Under the pieces are notes generated by a model that worked only from the letters and a program-made list of their open reading frames with translations, ran no database searches and was not told the origin of the DNA. Shown here one piece after another: positions 12,756 through 21,296 of a stretch of 64,000 bases of DNA. Origin of the DNA: Didymella arachidicola (Eukaryota; Ascomycota; Dothideomycetes; Pleosporales; Didymellaceae); the NCBI GenBank assembly GCA_016630955.3, contig CM049996.1, forward strand, positions 310,001 to 374,000, read 5' to 3'. Made by a program: the position numbers and the translations under genes. How positions within the stretch are numbered: the stretch's first letter is position 1; each line of letters opens with the position of its first letter.

Positions 12756-14003
12756 TTAGGCGGACGCTAGAGGTACTCCCAGGGTGGCCGCGGTGAGCCG
12801 GATCGGTTGCTGGGATTTTTGTGGCTTCTGTGAAGGAAACCCAAAAATCAAAAGATTGGTGTTCGGGTGTATGGGCTGTAGGGGTGATATACCCGTCGTC
12901 TCAAAGGACTTAAGTATTAGCCCCTGAGTAAACGTACTGTCCCAAGCCTTCCAGAACAGGGGGAAGAAGTTGCTCTTCTTAATTACTGAGAGTCCTTGGC
13001 CGTTGTGAAGTTGTGTTGTGAGCTCATTTGAATACGCTGTTGACAGAGGCTTGAACATCACCACATCAAGCGGCTGCAACGTATGGGTTGAATGAGGAGG
13101 AAGTATAGCCAGGAGTATCTTGTTCTGATCGCAGTAGTTAATAAATTCCATCGTCACATGGGAGCCGTGGCCGTCAAGGATTAGGAGGCGCCACTTCCTC
13201 CGCGCCTTGGTCTTGGTGAAGCGATCAAACACCTGCTGAAGCCAGGTAAGGCCTATATCGTTGTTGATCCAGCCAGAAGGTGAGGAAGAAACAAGCACCG
13301 AGTGTTCCCCTGACTGTATTTCCTCCACCCAGCTTGATTGGATGGTGCTGTTGGCAGACTCGTAGATGAGACCTGGCGGCAGAGCTGATCCATCACCACA
13401 CACACACGCCAGCAGCGTAATCCAGGCGCGATTGCCATCTTGAATTGATGCCTTGACCTCCCCCTTCTCCCACATACGTCTACTAAACACATGTTTTGCC
13501 CTAGTAGTGATGCCTATCATAAAGCCCTTCTCATCCATATTGTACGTGTGCTCAGCGTTAACCTTATACTCAGCAATCTTACGCTGTAATAAGTTGAAGT
13601 AGAGCTCGTACTTCGCGTAGGAATCGGCGTTGTGGCGATCAGCGTCCATGCCCTTTGAGTATTGAGAGATAAGATGGATAGAGTACTTGTTGATGAAGCG
13701 GGTAACCCAGCTCTCGCTCACTGGCTCCTGGGCGACTGCTGACGCGAAATTGGCGATCATCTCTCTTGTAGGAGGTATATGACGAGCAGTAAGCTCTTCT
13801 ATATACTTTACAAGCTCCTCCTCTTGTTGTGGGGTAAGCTTCTGTTGATTGATGTTCTTAGTAGTTGCAGACTGCGTGATCGCCCGGTGCTGCCGCGATA
13901 GCGTTGATCGTACAACACCATGCTTTTGAGCGATTCTCGCGTAGCAGGTCTCTTTTTCTGGACCTAAACTAGCTATCTCTGCAAGGGCGTCTTCTATTGA
14001 CAT
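12756..14003 (-). CDS. Copy 1 transposase, catalytic part (HTH-CENPB + DDE_1), truncated by LINE
   Basis: DNA transposase of the pogo/Fot1 type. Codons 1-377 (14003-12873) are transposase. The remaining 38 codons, to the stop at 12756, are read from the LINE 5' leader. Helix-turn-helix psq segment at about 5-40 (CYARIAQKHGVVRSTLSR), CENP-B type helix-turn-helix about 55-110, then DDE_1 with the three aspartates in YNMDEKG, LLILDGHGSH and HTLQPLDVVMF. No stop or frameshift in the catalytic part, unlike the neighbouring LINE. About 55-60% identical to copy 2, so a separate subfamily and not a recent duplicate. The normal C-terminal coiled coil is stranded at 5994-6798. Confidence 0.9.
   Translation of the reverse strand: MSIEDALAEIASLGPEKETCYARIAQKHGVVRSTLSRQHRAITQSATTKNINQQKLTPQQEEELVKYIEELTARHIPPTREMIANFASAVAQEPVSESWVTRFINKYSIHLISQYSKGMDADRHNADSYAKYELYFNLLQRKIAEYKVNAEHTYNMDEKGFMIGITTRAKHVFSRRMWEKGEVKASIQDGNRAWITLLACVCGDGSALPPGLIYESANSTIQSSWVEEIQSGEHSVLVSSSPSGWINNDIGLTWLQQVFDRFTKTKARRKWRLLILDGHGSHVTMEFINYCDQNKILLAILPPHSTHTLQPLDVVMFKPLSTAYSNELTTQLHNGQGLSVIKKSNFFPLFWKAWDSTFTQGLILKSFETTGISPLQPIHPNTNLLIFGFPSQKPQKSQQPIRLTAATLGVPLASA
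12873..12885 (-). repeat. Target-site duplication, 5' side of LINE copy 1
   Basis: Minus-strand ACCCCTACAGCCC, running from the third base of codon 373 to the third base of codon 377 of the transposase (encoding P-L-Q-P). The same 13 bases recur at 6799-6811. Confidence 0.9.
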
Positions 14004-14042
14004 GGTGGTGTTGAGTTATCAGGGGTTGCAAAGTTGAGGTAT

Positions 14043-14115
14043 AATCGCGATCGCGTGCATCACGCGAATCCGTGCACTCAATGCACGCCGTCAGTCAATG
14101 CACGCGATCGCGATT
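14043..14115. repeat. Palindromic junction of the two transposons
   Basis: An 18-base arm at 14043-14060 is the perfect reverse complement of 14098-14115 (core AATCGCGATCGCGTGCAT), with a 37-base centre. The centre contains the outer terminal repeat of copy 1 (to about 14076) overlapping the start of the terminal repeat of copy 2 (14069). The sequences between this palindrome and both ATG codons (14003 and 14154) are also alike, ending in ACAACTCAAC and TAACTCAAC. The divergent transposase genes therefore share a 150-bp promoter region. Confidence 0.8.
14069..14106 (+). repeat. Left terminal inverted repeat of transposon copy 2
   Basis: 38 bases beginning TCCGTGCACTCAATGCACG, identical to the reverse complement of 22200-22237. 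It has internal dyads around TGCACTCAATGCA, typical of transposase-binding sites. Confidence 0.9.
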
Positions 14116-14153
14116 TCGTCCCAACTTCGCACCCCCCACAACTCAACGCCACG

Positions 14154-15305
14154 ATGACTATGGAAGAAGCCCTTGCAGAGCTAGATGCTCTTAACTCTAG
14201 CGAAGAAGTTTGCTACGCGACAATAGCTAAAAAGCATAGTGTTAATCGCTCAACGTTGTCGCGCAAGCACCGAGGTGTCAGCGGGTCGCGTGCAGAGGCA
14301 GGTTTAGCACGTCGCAATCTTCAACCAGAACAGGAGGCAGAGCTTGTGACGTATCTGGAGGGATTGACAGAGCAAAAGTTACCTCCTACAAGAGAGATGG
14401 TGCAGAATTACGCGTCTGATATCGCTGGACACCCTGTCTCCGAGAGCTGGGTCACACGCTTCCTCCACCGACACCAAGATGAGCTTACATCCCAATGGAG
14501 CACTTCTATGGATCGACAACGCCACGCTGCTGACTCTAGTGATAAGTACAAGGTGTACTTTGAACAGCTAGGCAGCAAAATCAACTTCTACGAAGTGGAG
14601 CCTGAGCATACGTACAATATGGATGAGAAAGGCTTCATGGTTGGAGCCGTTGGCAGACAGAAGAGGATCTTTAGCAGGAGGCTGTTTAAGAAGAAGCAGT
14701 TTAAGCAGATGCTGCAGGATGGTAATCGTGAATGGATAAGCTTGTTAGCGTGTGTATGCGCTGACGGCACAGCGTTGCCGCCAGCTCTCATTTACGCAGC
14801 TGACTCAAAGAACATACAAAACACATGGGTAGAGGATGTGAAGGTAGGAGAACATATGGCCTTCTTTGGAGTATCAGGCAGTGGCTGGTCAAACGATGGG
14901 CTTGGTCTTGCCTGGCTCCAGCAGGTGTTTGAGCGCTTCACAACAGCCAAAGCTCGGAGAAAGTACCGCCTGTTGCTTGTGGATGGCCACGGGAGCCACC
15001 TAACAGAAGAGTTTCTGGAGTATTGCCACAGGCATAAGATACTGTTAGGTATCTATCCACCTCACAGCACGCACACGCTGCAGCCGCTTGATGTGGTAAT
15101 GTTTAAGCCTCTCAGCACAGCATACTCAAAGAAGCTGGCAACACGCCTTCACAAGCATCAAGGCCTAGTGCCTGTAACTAAAGCTGACTTCTTTGGCCTG
15201 TTCTGGGATGCTTGGGCAAGCAGCTTCACTGCAAAGAATATCTTTAGCTCGTTCAAGGCGACAGGTGTACACCCATTTAACCCCCACCGAACACCAATCT
15301 TTTGA
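14154..15305 (+). CDS. Copy 2 transposase, catalytic part (HTH-CENPB + DDE_1)
   Basis: Pogo/Fot1-type DNA transposase acting in the nucleus on its own terminal repeats. The start chosen is ATG 14154, just inside the terminal repeat and matching the copy 1 start; the frame is open further upstream but only through repeat sequence. HTH_psq at about residues 5-40, CENP-B-type DNA-binding domain about 55-110, DDE_1 about 150-330 with D157 (NMDEKG), D277 (LLLVDGHGSH) and D313 (TLQPLDVV), a D-35-D spacing. Codon 377 (GVHPFNP) is the last of the transposase; six codons from the LINE leader and TGA 15303-15305 follow. All catalytic residues are present. The normal C-terminal coiled coil lies 6 kb downstream at 21333-22091. 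Confidence 0.93.
   Translation: MTMEEALAELDALNSSEEVCYATIAKKHSVNRSTLSRKHRGVSGSRAEAGLARRNLQPEQEAELVTYLEGLTEQKLPPTREMVQNYASDIAGHPVSESWVTRFLHRHQDELTSQWSTSMDRQRHAADSSDKYKVYFEQLGSKINFYEVEPEHTYNMDEKGFMVGAVGRQKRIFSRRLFKKKQFKQMLQDGNREWISLLACVCADGTALPPALIYAADSKNIQNTWVEDVKVGEHMAFFGVSGSGWSNDGLGLAWLQQVFERFTTAKARRKYRLLLVDGHGSHLTEEFLEYCHRHKILLGIYPPHSTHTLQPLDVVMFKPLSTAYSKKLATRLHKHQGLVPVTKADFFGLFWDAWASSFTAKNIFSSFKATGVHPFNPHRTPIF
15272..15284 (+). repeat. Target-site duplication, 5' side of LINE copy 2
   Basis: CCCATTTAACCCC, running from the third base of codon 373 to the third base of codon 377 of the transposase; identical to 21320-21332. Same codon position as in copy 1, though the bases differ. Confidence 0.92.
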
Positions 15306-15430
15306 TTTCTGGGTTTCCTTCACAGAAGCCCCAAAAATCACAGCAAACGATCCGGCTCACTGCGGCCACTCTGGGAGTACCTCTAACGTCCGCCTAGGCC
15401 CCCTGCGCGACGCGCAAGGAGCTTAATAGG

Positions 15431-17092
15431 ATGGCAGAGTCTCCCTCTTCCCAGCACACAGGGTCCCCAGACTACGAGATCCCCCAGCAGTTGTATACAC
15501 GCGCTCCAAGACGGCCCCAGGAGGACATGCAGCACCATGCGCCCCTTCTGAGCAGCCAGAACCCCGGTGGGGGCGCTCCCAAACCTCGAGTCTCTGATGC
15601 CGTCCAACGCCACATCGCTGAGACTCAGCAAATTACCCAGCTATGGAACACCATCACTACTGCCTTCGCAGCAGCCGTAGATCAACACGCACAGGGCTAC
15701 ACTAACCCGCAAGAAGCCAGGATCGCACAGGAGCTGCAGCAGAGGGTCGTTCACGCGCTGACCTCCCTCTCCCCAAGCAACTCTCCCCCTAGCTCTCGCT
15801 GGAGCAGTGACACTAATCACAGCAACCCCGGGAGCCAAGAGTCAGGACGCCGCTCTTGGGCGGACGTAGCCAGAGACCCCCAAATCTCAGATAGGGGTGC
15901 CAACCGACCCCTGATCCCTGCTAAACCCCGGCCTGGTCCGTCGGCTAAGCCCAAAGAAGACGATCGAATCTTCATAGCCATCTCCAACCCAACAATGCGA
16001 CTGCAACAACCCTCACCATTTGCGGTAAGACAGGCAGTTTGCAAGAGCATAGGAGGAATCACCCTGAGGGACATACCTGCCGCATCACCAATCAAAACAG
16101 GCTGGGCGATCACCCCAGCTAATAAGTCTATCCGGGACCAGCTTCTAACCCAAGAAAACCAGGAACTTCTAGCGAGAGCACTAGACGGAGACGCGGTAAG
16201 GGTCCCAGAACGCTGGATCAACTACGCAGTACAGGGAGTACCCAGTTCCCTTCGAACCCTCGACGGCACAGAACTACCCACGACTATCCAGCTAGTGGAG
16301 GAAGAGGTATGCTCGCAAACAGGCAGGCAGCCGGTCAGCTGCAGGGCCTCACGACATGGAGCCAACCACCGTGGCCTTACCACCTGGATCATCTCTTACA
16401 AGGAGCCAGTCCGCTCGTTCCGCCTTTTTGGTATCAGCGAGTACTCCAAGGTGATCAACAAGCACCCTACCATCCAGCGCCACAACCCAGGCTGCCAGGG
16501 CTACTGTAACGCTGCCCGATGCACCCAGGTAGCGCGCTGCGTGCACTGTGGAGACCGCACAGACAGACACCAAGGACCGTACGGGGACAACTGCACCCAC
16601 AAAGCCGTGTGCGCCAACTGCCACGGACCACACCCAGCTAGCCACGCCAACTGCCCTGCAGCCCCTCGCCGGGTCAACGGACACAGCATCAAGCCTACAA
16701 GAGCCGAGCTGAAGGCTATCCGACGCGCAGGCAAGATAGCACAGCAGCACCTCTACAGGACAGTCGAAGAGACCCTCAGACAGGCAACGCTTCAGCCTGA
16801 GACTACTCCTCTAGAGGCATCGGAGACAGCGCCTCCCCAGCCTCCCACCCAGAGGCAAGAAGGAGATAGCAGGGCTTCCGCATCACTTCCTACAACGACT
16901 AACTCCTATCCATCCTCCTCTTCCACTGGCAGAGCAAAGAGACCAAGGCGGGCCGCCACAGGCCAGAGAAGCCTCAATGTAGGACAGCTGTCTGCCGGCA
17001 GCATCCGCCCACAATCGACTATCCACACTGACCCGTCCACCTCGGAGAGGGAAGACACCAGCATGAGCGATGACCCGCCATCGTCATGCTAG
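15431..17092 (+). CDS. LINE ORF1, gag-like RNA-binding protein (553 aa)
   Basis: Probably coats LINE RNA to form the retrotransposition particle. The N-terminal ~170 residues are low-complexity, proline/serine/glutamine-rich, with a likely helix around TQQITQLWNTITTAFAAAV. The middle (about 175-330) is a compact domain ending in a strand-rich stretch. Residues about 354-410 hold cysteine/histidine knuckles (CNAARCTQVARCVHCG, CTHKAVCANCHGPHPASHANC). The tail is basic and S/P-rich. ORF2 begins inside its last codons: ATG CTA G overlaps TGC TAG, a 7-base overlap in another frame, suggesting termination-reinitiation. The start is the first ATG after the leader and matches copy 1 (12722). Confidence 0.9.
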   Translation: MAESPSSQHTGSPDYEIPQQLYTRAPRRPQEDMQHHAPLLSSQNPGGGAPKPRVSDAVQRHIAETQQITQLWNTITTAFAAAVDQHAQGYTNPQEARIAQELQQRVVHALTSLSPSNSPPSSRWSSDTNHSNPGSQESGRRSWADVARDPQISDRGANRPLIPAKPRPGPSAKPKEDDRIFIAISNPTMRLQQPSPFAVRQAVCKSIGGITLRDIPAASPIKTGWAITPANKSIRDQLLTQENQELLARALDGDAVRVPERWINYAVQGVPSSLRTLDGTELPTTIQLVEEEVCSQTGRQPVSCRASRHGANHRGLTTWIISYKEPVRSFRLFGISEYSKVINKHPTIQRHNPGCQGYCNAARCTQVARCVHCGDRTDRHQGPYGDNCTHKAVCANCHGPHPASHANCPAAPRRVNGHSIKPTRAELKAIRRAGKIAQQHLYRTVEETLRQATLQPETTPLEASETAPPQPPTQRQEGDSRASASLPTTTNSYPSSSSTGRAKRPRRAATGQRSLNVGQLSAGSIRPQSTIHTDPSTSEREDTSMSDDPPSSC

Positions 17093-20000
17093 AACACCCC
17101 TACAACATACCAGCCCACAACAGGCGTCAACAGCACAGTCTACCAAGCAGACAACTCCGTGTATGCTGGGCCAACGTCGGCAGATGCTCGCCCTGGCACA
17201 TCACAACACTAGAGCTGGCCTTCCAGAAGGGCATAGATGTTGTGTGTGTTCAAGAGCCCTTCGCATGTGCCAACTCGAGAACATCCACTCACCCTGGTTT
17301 CAAGCACCTAGCACCTATCAGCACCTGGGACAGCCCCAACACACCAGGCTCAGTCCGCCCTAGAGTGATGACATACATCCGCAGAGGCCGCCACCTACGG
17401 TACCAGGCTAGAGAGAGTCTCAACCACCCAGACATGCTATGGGCGGTAGTAAATGGAGTCGCCATACTCAACTGCTACAGACAGCCACACACCCCAGACG
17501 TCATTCAATACGTCACACATCTGACACCCCCTCAGCTCTGCCTTGTCGGGGGCGACTTTAACGCCAGACACGAATCCTTTGAGCCTACCATCACTGCAGC
17601 CAACGGAGGAGTGGAGCTAGCTAGATGGGCTGCCAACGCGTCTATGGACTACATTGGTGTGCCAGGGCAGCCAACACACTGCGCTGGTCACGTTCTTGAC
17701 CTCACCTTCTCTAACATCCCGTTTGCCCAGTCTGCTGTCGATGCTAGCATGCACAGCGGCTCAGATCATGAGACGATAGTGACCTCTGTCCCCATCTCCA
17801 CACCAGGCACTCCGCAACTAGAACAGTACCACTACAGAGTTCCAGAGGCGAGCCTAGCTAAGTTCGCTGGGCTGGTAGAAATGGGTGCCCAAAACATCGC
17901 AGACCCGCTTGCAACACAGGATGCAGCACAGCTAGAAGAATGCGTCACGCTGCTCACAGAGGCTATACAGCACTCTGTACAGGCAGCAGGCAAGCTCAAC
18001 CGCAAGGAAGGCCGCGCTGCACCATGGTGGACCGAGGAGTGCAAGACCGCCTACCAGGCCTACAAACGTGCTAGACAGCTCTGCTCTGGCAGTCTACCAG
18101 AGGAGAGACAGGCCTTCAAGACTACCGTCCGACAGGCCAAGAGGCAGTACTGGAGGCACGTCATCGATAACGCTAGAGACGACAAGGACCTGTTCAAGAT
18201 CATTGCCTGGCACAAGCTCACGCCAGAGAACCAGGACACTCCCCTCGAAGTGAACAACAGAACGATATCAGACCCCCTAGAGAAAGCAGAGGCACTTAGA
18301 CAGGAAGTTCTCAACCGCTACACAGCAGAAGATGACCTCGGACAGCGTCCAGACCAGGAGGCTGCAGCCACCCTCCCGTGGAGCACACACATCTCACTTG
18401 AGGAGTGTGAGCGAAACACGATAGGGGTGTCAAGCACATCACCAGGTACTGACCGCTCTACAGTGCGACTACTCCGCGCCTGCTGGACTCAGGTGGGGGA
18501 ACTCGTACGAAGGATCTTCCAGCGGTGTCTTGAACTCAACCACTTCCCGGCGCAATGGAAGCTTGCAGAGGTAGCCATGATACCGAAAGTGGGGAAAACA
18601 GATCGGACATCGCCCCGCTCCTGGAGACCGATAGCGCTTCTGTCTTGTATTGGAAAGGGACTCGAACGAACTGTGGCTAGACGTATTGCATGGACTGCCA
18701 TGACACACAAGATCCTCAGCCCCCAGCATGGCGGCGCGCTTCCAAAACGCTCTGCAGCAGACCTCACTGCAGCGTTCACCCACGACACTGAAGCAGCATG
18801 GGTGCTTGGAAAGCACGTCACTATGGTCACCCTAGATGTGCAAGGCGCGTTTGACGCTCTCCTGAAGAACCGCCTGTTGCATCGGATGGCCCAACAGGGC
18901 TGGCCACAAAGGACGATCCTCTTTGTAGACTCATTCCTAACTGACCGGAGGGTGCAAGTCCGCCTTGGCCAGGTCACCACTCCTAGCTACGCAGTTGCCT
19001 GCGGCACACCCCAGGGGTCGCCTCTCTCACCCGTCCTGTACACACTGTACCTGGCAGAGCTACTATCCATGGACACTGAACGGAGGTTTGGGTACGCAGA
19101 CGACATATGTCTATACCAGGCCTCACACTCTATGGACGACAACGTCGAGCTCCTCGCAGAAGACCTAAGGGAGATCAGAGCATGGGGTGAGGCTAATAAG
19201 GTTACCTTTGCTCCAGAAAAGCAGGAAATGATCCACCTGACCAGACAGCGGAGCAGCTATGCGCCTCCCTGCGTCGTAGATGAACAGCTCACGATCTATC
19301 CAATCCTCCCGGGTGGAGAGCACAGTCAGCCAGCCCTGCGCTGGTTAGGCGTGTGGTTTGACCGCAGACTCACCTTCCGACGGCATGTAGCTACGCGCAC
19401 GGCAAAAGCTGCCAAGGTAGCCTATCACATTCGCAGCCTAGCTAGGACTACCTATGGACCCCCAGCCAGCTCCCTCCGCAAGGCCACTGTTGCCTGTGTG
19501 TACCCATCACTCCTGTATGGAACTGAATGCTGGTACAGAGGCCGCACCAAAAAGCCACACACACTTAAACCAGGCAGGCCACAAGAGGTCAGCGCTTACA
19601 TTGGGTGGCACATAGCTGCCATAGACAAAACACTAGCCATAGCGGCAAGAGGCATCCTACCAGCGTGGAGAACAACCCCTATAGCTGCACTCTTCCGAGA
19701 CGCCGGACTGCTACCGGCAGCAGTGGCACTCGAGGAAGCCAGACTCAGATTTGCAACCCACCTGCGCACTACAGATGCAGACCACCCTCTCACTAGGCGC
19801 ACAGCAGTACCTATCGTAAACAGGGGCGTAAAAACCGGACAACCCCAGCGAGTCAAGACGAAAGTCCAACAGATGGCATCTCTTCTACCAGAGACCCCCA
19901 GGACTACACTCTCAGCCCCTCACTACTCGACTGGCTGCCGAACAGACCCGACGCTTAGCCTAGACAAGAAGACTGCAGCTAAGGCTTTTAAAGAATGGTG

Positions 20001-20919
20001 GGCCCAGCTCTCACCACTAGAAGTCACTATCTTCTCAGATGGCTCTGAACAGTACACAAAGGAAGGAGAAAAGCGGGTTACCTACGGCTTTGCAGTGTAT
20101 CAGAACGGAAAACAACTGCACACTGGACGCGGGTCACTCAACCCTACCTCGCACGTCTTCGACGCGGAAGTAGTAGGAGCATGGAGAGGCCTCCAGCATA
20201 CCGTAAGGCAACCAGAGCTCCGCACCCGCCGAATCTGGCTGTGCATAGACAGCACCTCAGTGGTCTGGTGCCTCAGGGGCGACGCACCTCCTACCTCTCA
20301 ATGGGCTTTCCTGGAGTGCCATGGCGCCATGGAGACACACGACGTCTCTATCAAATGGGCCCCTGGACACCTAGACATTGAGGGGAACGAGGCAGCAGAC
20401 AGATTAGCCAACCTAGAAGCCCAGCACCCCTCACCCCCGACTGGAAAAGCCGCTCTGCCTACACTCTCAGGCATCAAGACGATAGCCCGCAAGACACTGC
20501 GACACACACAACAGACCTGGTGGTCTGACAAGAAGACTAAGCTCTCGAAATGGTACAAGAGCTGGGACTTGGACTATGCACCACGCAGCAGTCCAAGGGA
20601 ACTAGACCTACCAAGGGCCACGTTAGCCAGGCTCCTCTCCATCCAATCTAGGCATGGGGACTTTGCCTGGTATCACCGAATGTACAATCACAAGGATGCA
20701 AACCTTAGCTGCTCATGCGGGCGCGACAAGACGCCAGAGCACCTCGTGCTCTGCCGCAAGACCCGCGGGAGCTTTAGCAGATGGCCGCTGCGACCACTAA
20801 TACTACCATCCAGCCAGGCTGATGGCCTAGCGTACACTGCAGCACTAGTGAAGGAGCCAGAGGCCTTTGACGCCTTTGTCAAACTTACACAGTACTTCAC
20901 CAAGATCTGCCCCCGCTAG
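17086..20919 (+). CDS. LINE ORF2: AP-like endonuclease, reverse transcriptase, RNase H (1277 aa)
   Basis: Makes the target nick and copies the LINE RNA at that site. Endonuclease (EEP family) at about 25-240, with VCVQEPF, GGDFNARH and GSDHETIV. Reverse transcriptase about 480-760, with AEVAMIPKVGKT, VTLDVQGAFDAL, CGTPQGSPLSPVL and the catalytic FGYADD. RNase H about 975-1110, with FSDGSEQ, the acidic HVFDAEVVGAW, CIDSTSVVW and KWAPGHLDIEGNEAADRLAN. A C-terminal knuckle CSCGRDKTPEHLVLC sits near 1208. Every expected catalytic residue is present and there is no stop. The endonuclease is the likely determinant of the specific insertion site. Confidence 0.95.
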   Translation: MLEHPYNIPAHNRRQQHSLPSRQLRVCWANVGRCSPWHITTLELAFQKGIDVVCVQEPFACANSRTSTHPGFKHLAPISTWDSPNTPGSVRPRVMTYIRRGRHLRYQARESLNHPDMLWAVVNGVAILNCYRQPHTPDVIQYVTHLTPPQLCLVGGDFNARHESFEPTITAANGGVELARWAANASMDYIGVPGQPTHCAGHVLDLTFSNIPFAQSAVDASMHSGSDHETIVTSVPISTPGTPQLEQYHYRVPEASLAKFAGLVEMGAQNIADPLATQDAAQLEECVTLLTEAIQHSVQAAGKLNRKEGRAAPWWTEECKTAYQAYKRARQLCSGSLPEERQAFKTTVRQAKRQYWRHVIDNARDDKDLFKIIAWHKLTPENQDTPLEVNNRTISDPLEKAEALRQEVLNRYTAEDDLGQRPDQEAAATLPWSTHISLEECERNTIGVSSTSPGTDRSTVRLLRACWTQVGELVRRIFQRCLELNHFPAQWKLAEVAMIPKVGKTDRTSPRSWRPIALLSCIGKGLERTVARRIAWTAMTHKILSPQHGGALPKRSAADLTAAFTHDTEAAWVLGKHVTMVTLDVQGAFDALLKNRLLHRMAQQGWPQRTILFVDSFLTDRRVQVRLGQVTTPSYAVACGTPQGSPLSPVLYTLYLAELLSMDTERRFGYADDICLYQASHSMDDNVELLAEDLREIRAWGEANKVTFAPEKQEMIHLTRQRSSYAPPCVVDEQLTIYPILPGGEHSQPALRWLGVWFDRRLTFRRHVATRTAKAAKVAYHIRSLARTTYGPPASSLRKATVACVYPSLLYGTECWYRGRTKKPHTLKPGRPQEVSAYIGWHIAAIDKTLAIAARGILPAWRTTPIAALFRDAGLLPAAVALEEARLRFATHLRTTDADHPLTRRTAVPIVNRGVKTGQPQRVKTKVQQMASLLPETPRTTLSAPHYSTGCRTDPTLSLDKKTAAKAFKEWWAQLSPLEVTIFSDGSEQYTKEGEKRVTYGFAVYQNGKQLHTGRGSLNPTSHVFDAEVVGAWRGLQHTVRQPELRTRRIWLCIDSTSVVWCLRGDAPPTSQWAFLECHGAMETHDVSIKWAPGHLDIEGNEAADRLANLEAQHPSPPTGKAALPTLSGIKTIARKTLRHTQQTWWSDKKTKLSKWYKSWDLDYAPRSSPRELDLPRATLARLLSIQSRHGDFAWYHRMYNHKDANLSCSCGRDKTPEHLVLCRKTRGSFSRWPLRPLILPSSQADGLAYTAALVKEPEAFDAFVKLTQYFTKICPR

Positions 20920-20994
20920 CTCCTGCAGCCCTGCAACAGCAGCAAACACCTGCACCTAGTTCTGCTAGGTCCAGCACAATCGATGCAACACTCT

Positions 20995-21035
20995 TCACCC
21001 CTCCACCCCTCCACCCCTCCACCCCTTCACCCCCT
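20995..21035 (+). repeat. CCACCCCT repeats in LINE 3' region
   Basis: About four to five tandem units of CCACCCCT just after ORF2. The opposite strand is G-rich. Copy 1 has a matching but diverged pyrimidine tract (7075-7140). Confidence 0.75.
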
Positions 21036-21296
21036 CCACTCACACGATGTCTCTTTCTCTCTCTCCTACGGCACATATATGCCTCAGAATGCAAGGAAAT
21101 TACCCTAATATACATACATCGCTTAGCCTCCCCAACTGGACGGGGAGCTGTAGTTCTGAAATGGTAACAATACCCGCGCAGGCAGGAAATGCTTTCTAAG
21201 GTAGTGTATCAGCACTGTAATTCCATAGCTTAGCACGTCGTACATGCCCTTCGGGAGGCGAGATGATGGACTTATTCCACATCAACTAGACGAAAA

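Larger units (their letters stand above)
6812..12872 (-). mobile_element. LINE copy 1 (Tad1-like non-LTR retrotransposon), RIP-decayed
   Basis: Full-length, 6061 bp, minus strand, inserted in the transposase gene of copy 1. Order along the element: 150-base 5' leader, ORF1 (from 12722), ORF2 remnants (about 10.99 kb down to 7186), a C/T-rich 3' leader and a conserved 3' end with an ATACCAACCAACC tail. Comparison with copy 2 shows many CA-to-TA and TG-to-TA changes that make stop codons in about 7.5-9.15 and 9.43-11.99 kb. Short blocks at 7186-7482, 9157-9432 and 11991-12872 remain open. This is the pattern of repeat-induced point mutation, but uneven along the element. Confidence 0.9.
5885..14076 (-). 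mobile_element. Left-hand pogo/Fot1-like DNA transposon (copy 1), split by a LINE
   Basis: Tc1/mariner-superfamily element read on the minus strand. Its ends are imperfect terminal inverted repeats at 5885-5906 and 14055-14076; the 15-base core at 5890-5904 is the exact reverse complement of 14057-14071. It encodes a transposase in two blocks, 14003-12873 and 6798-5994, separated by LINE copy 1 (6812-12872) and a 13-bp target duplication. Without the LINE and one duplication it would be about 2.1 kb, the usual size for Fot1-like elements. A TA target duplication, normal for this superfamily, was not seen at the ends, so the true outer borders may be a few bases off. Confidence 0.8.

Noticed and set aside
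14034..14153. Upstream start for the copy 2 transposase (40 more codons)
   Set aside because: These codons lie in the terminal repeat and palindrome; ATG 14154 aligns with the copy 1 start.
15817..16750. Minus-strand ORFs inside LINE ORF1
   Set aside because: Antisense shadows of the gag-like frame, without any motif.
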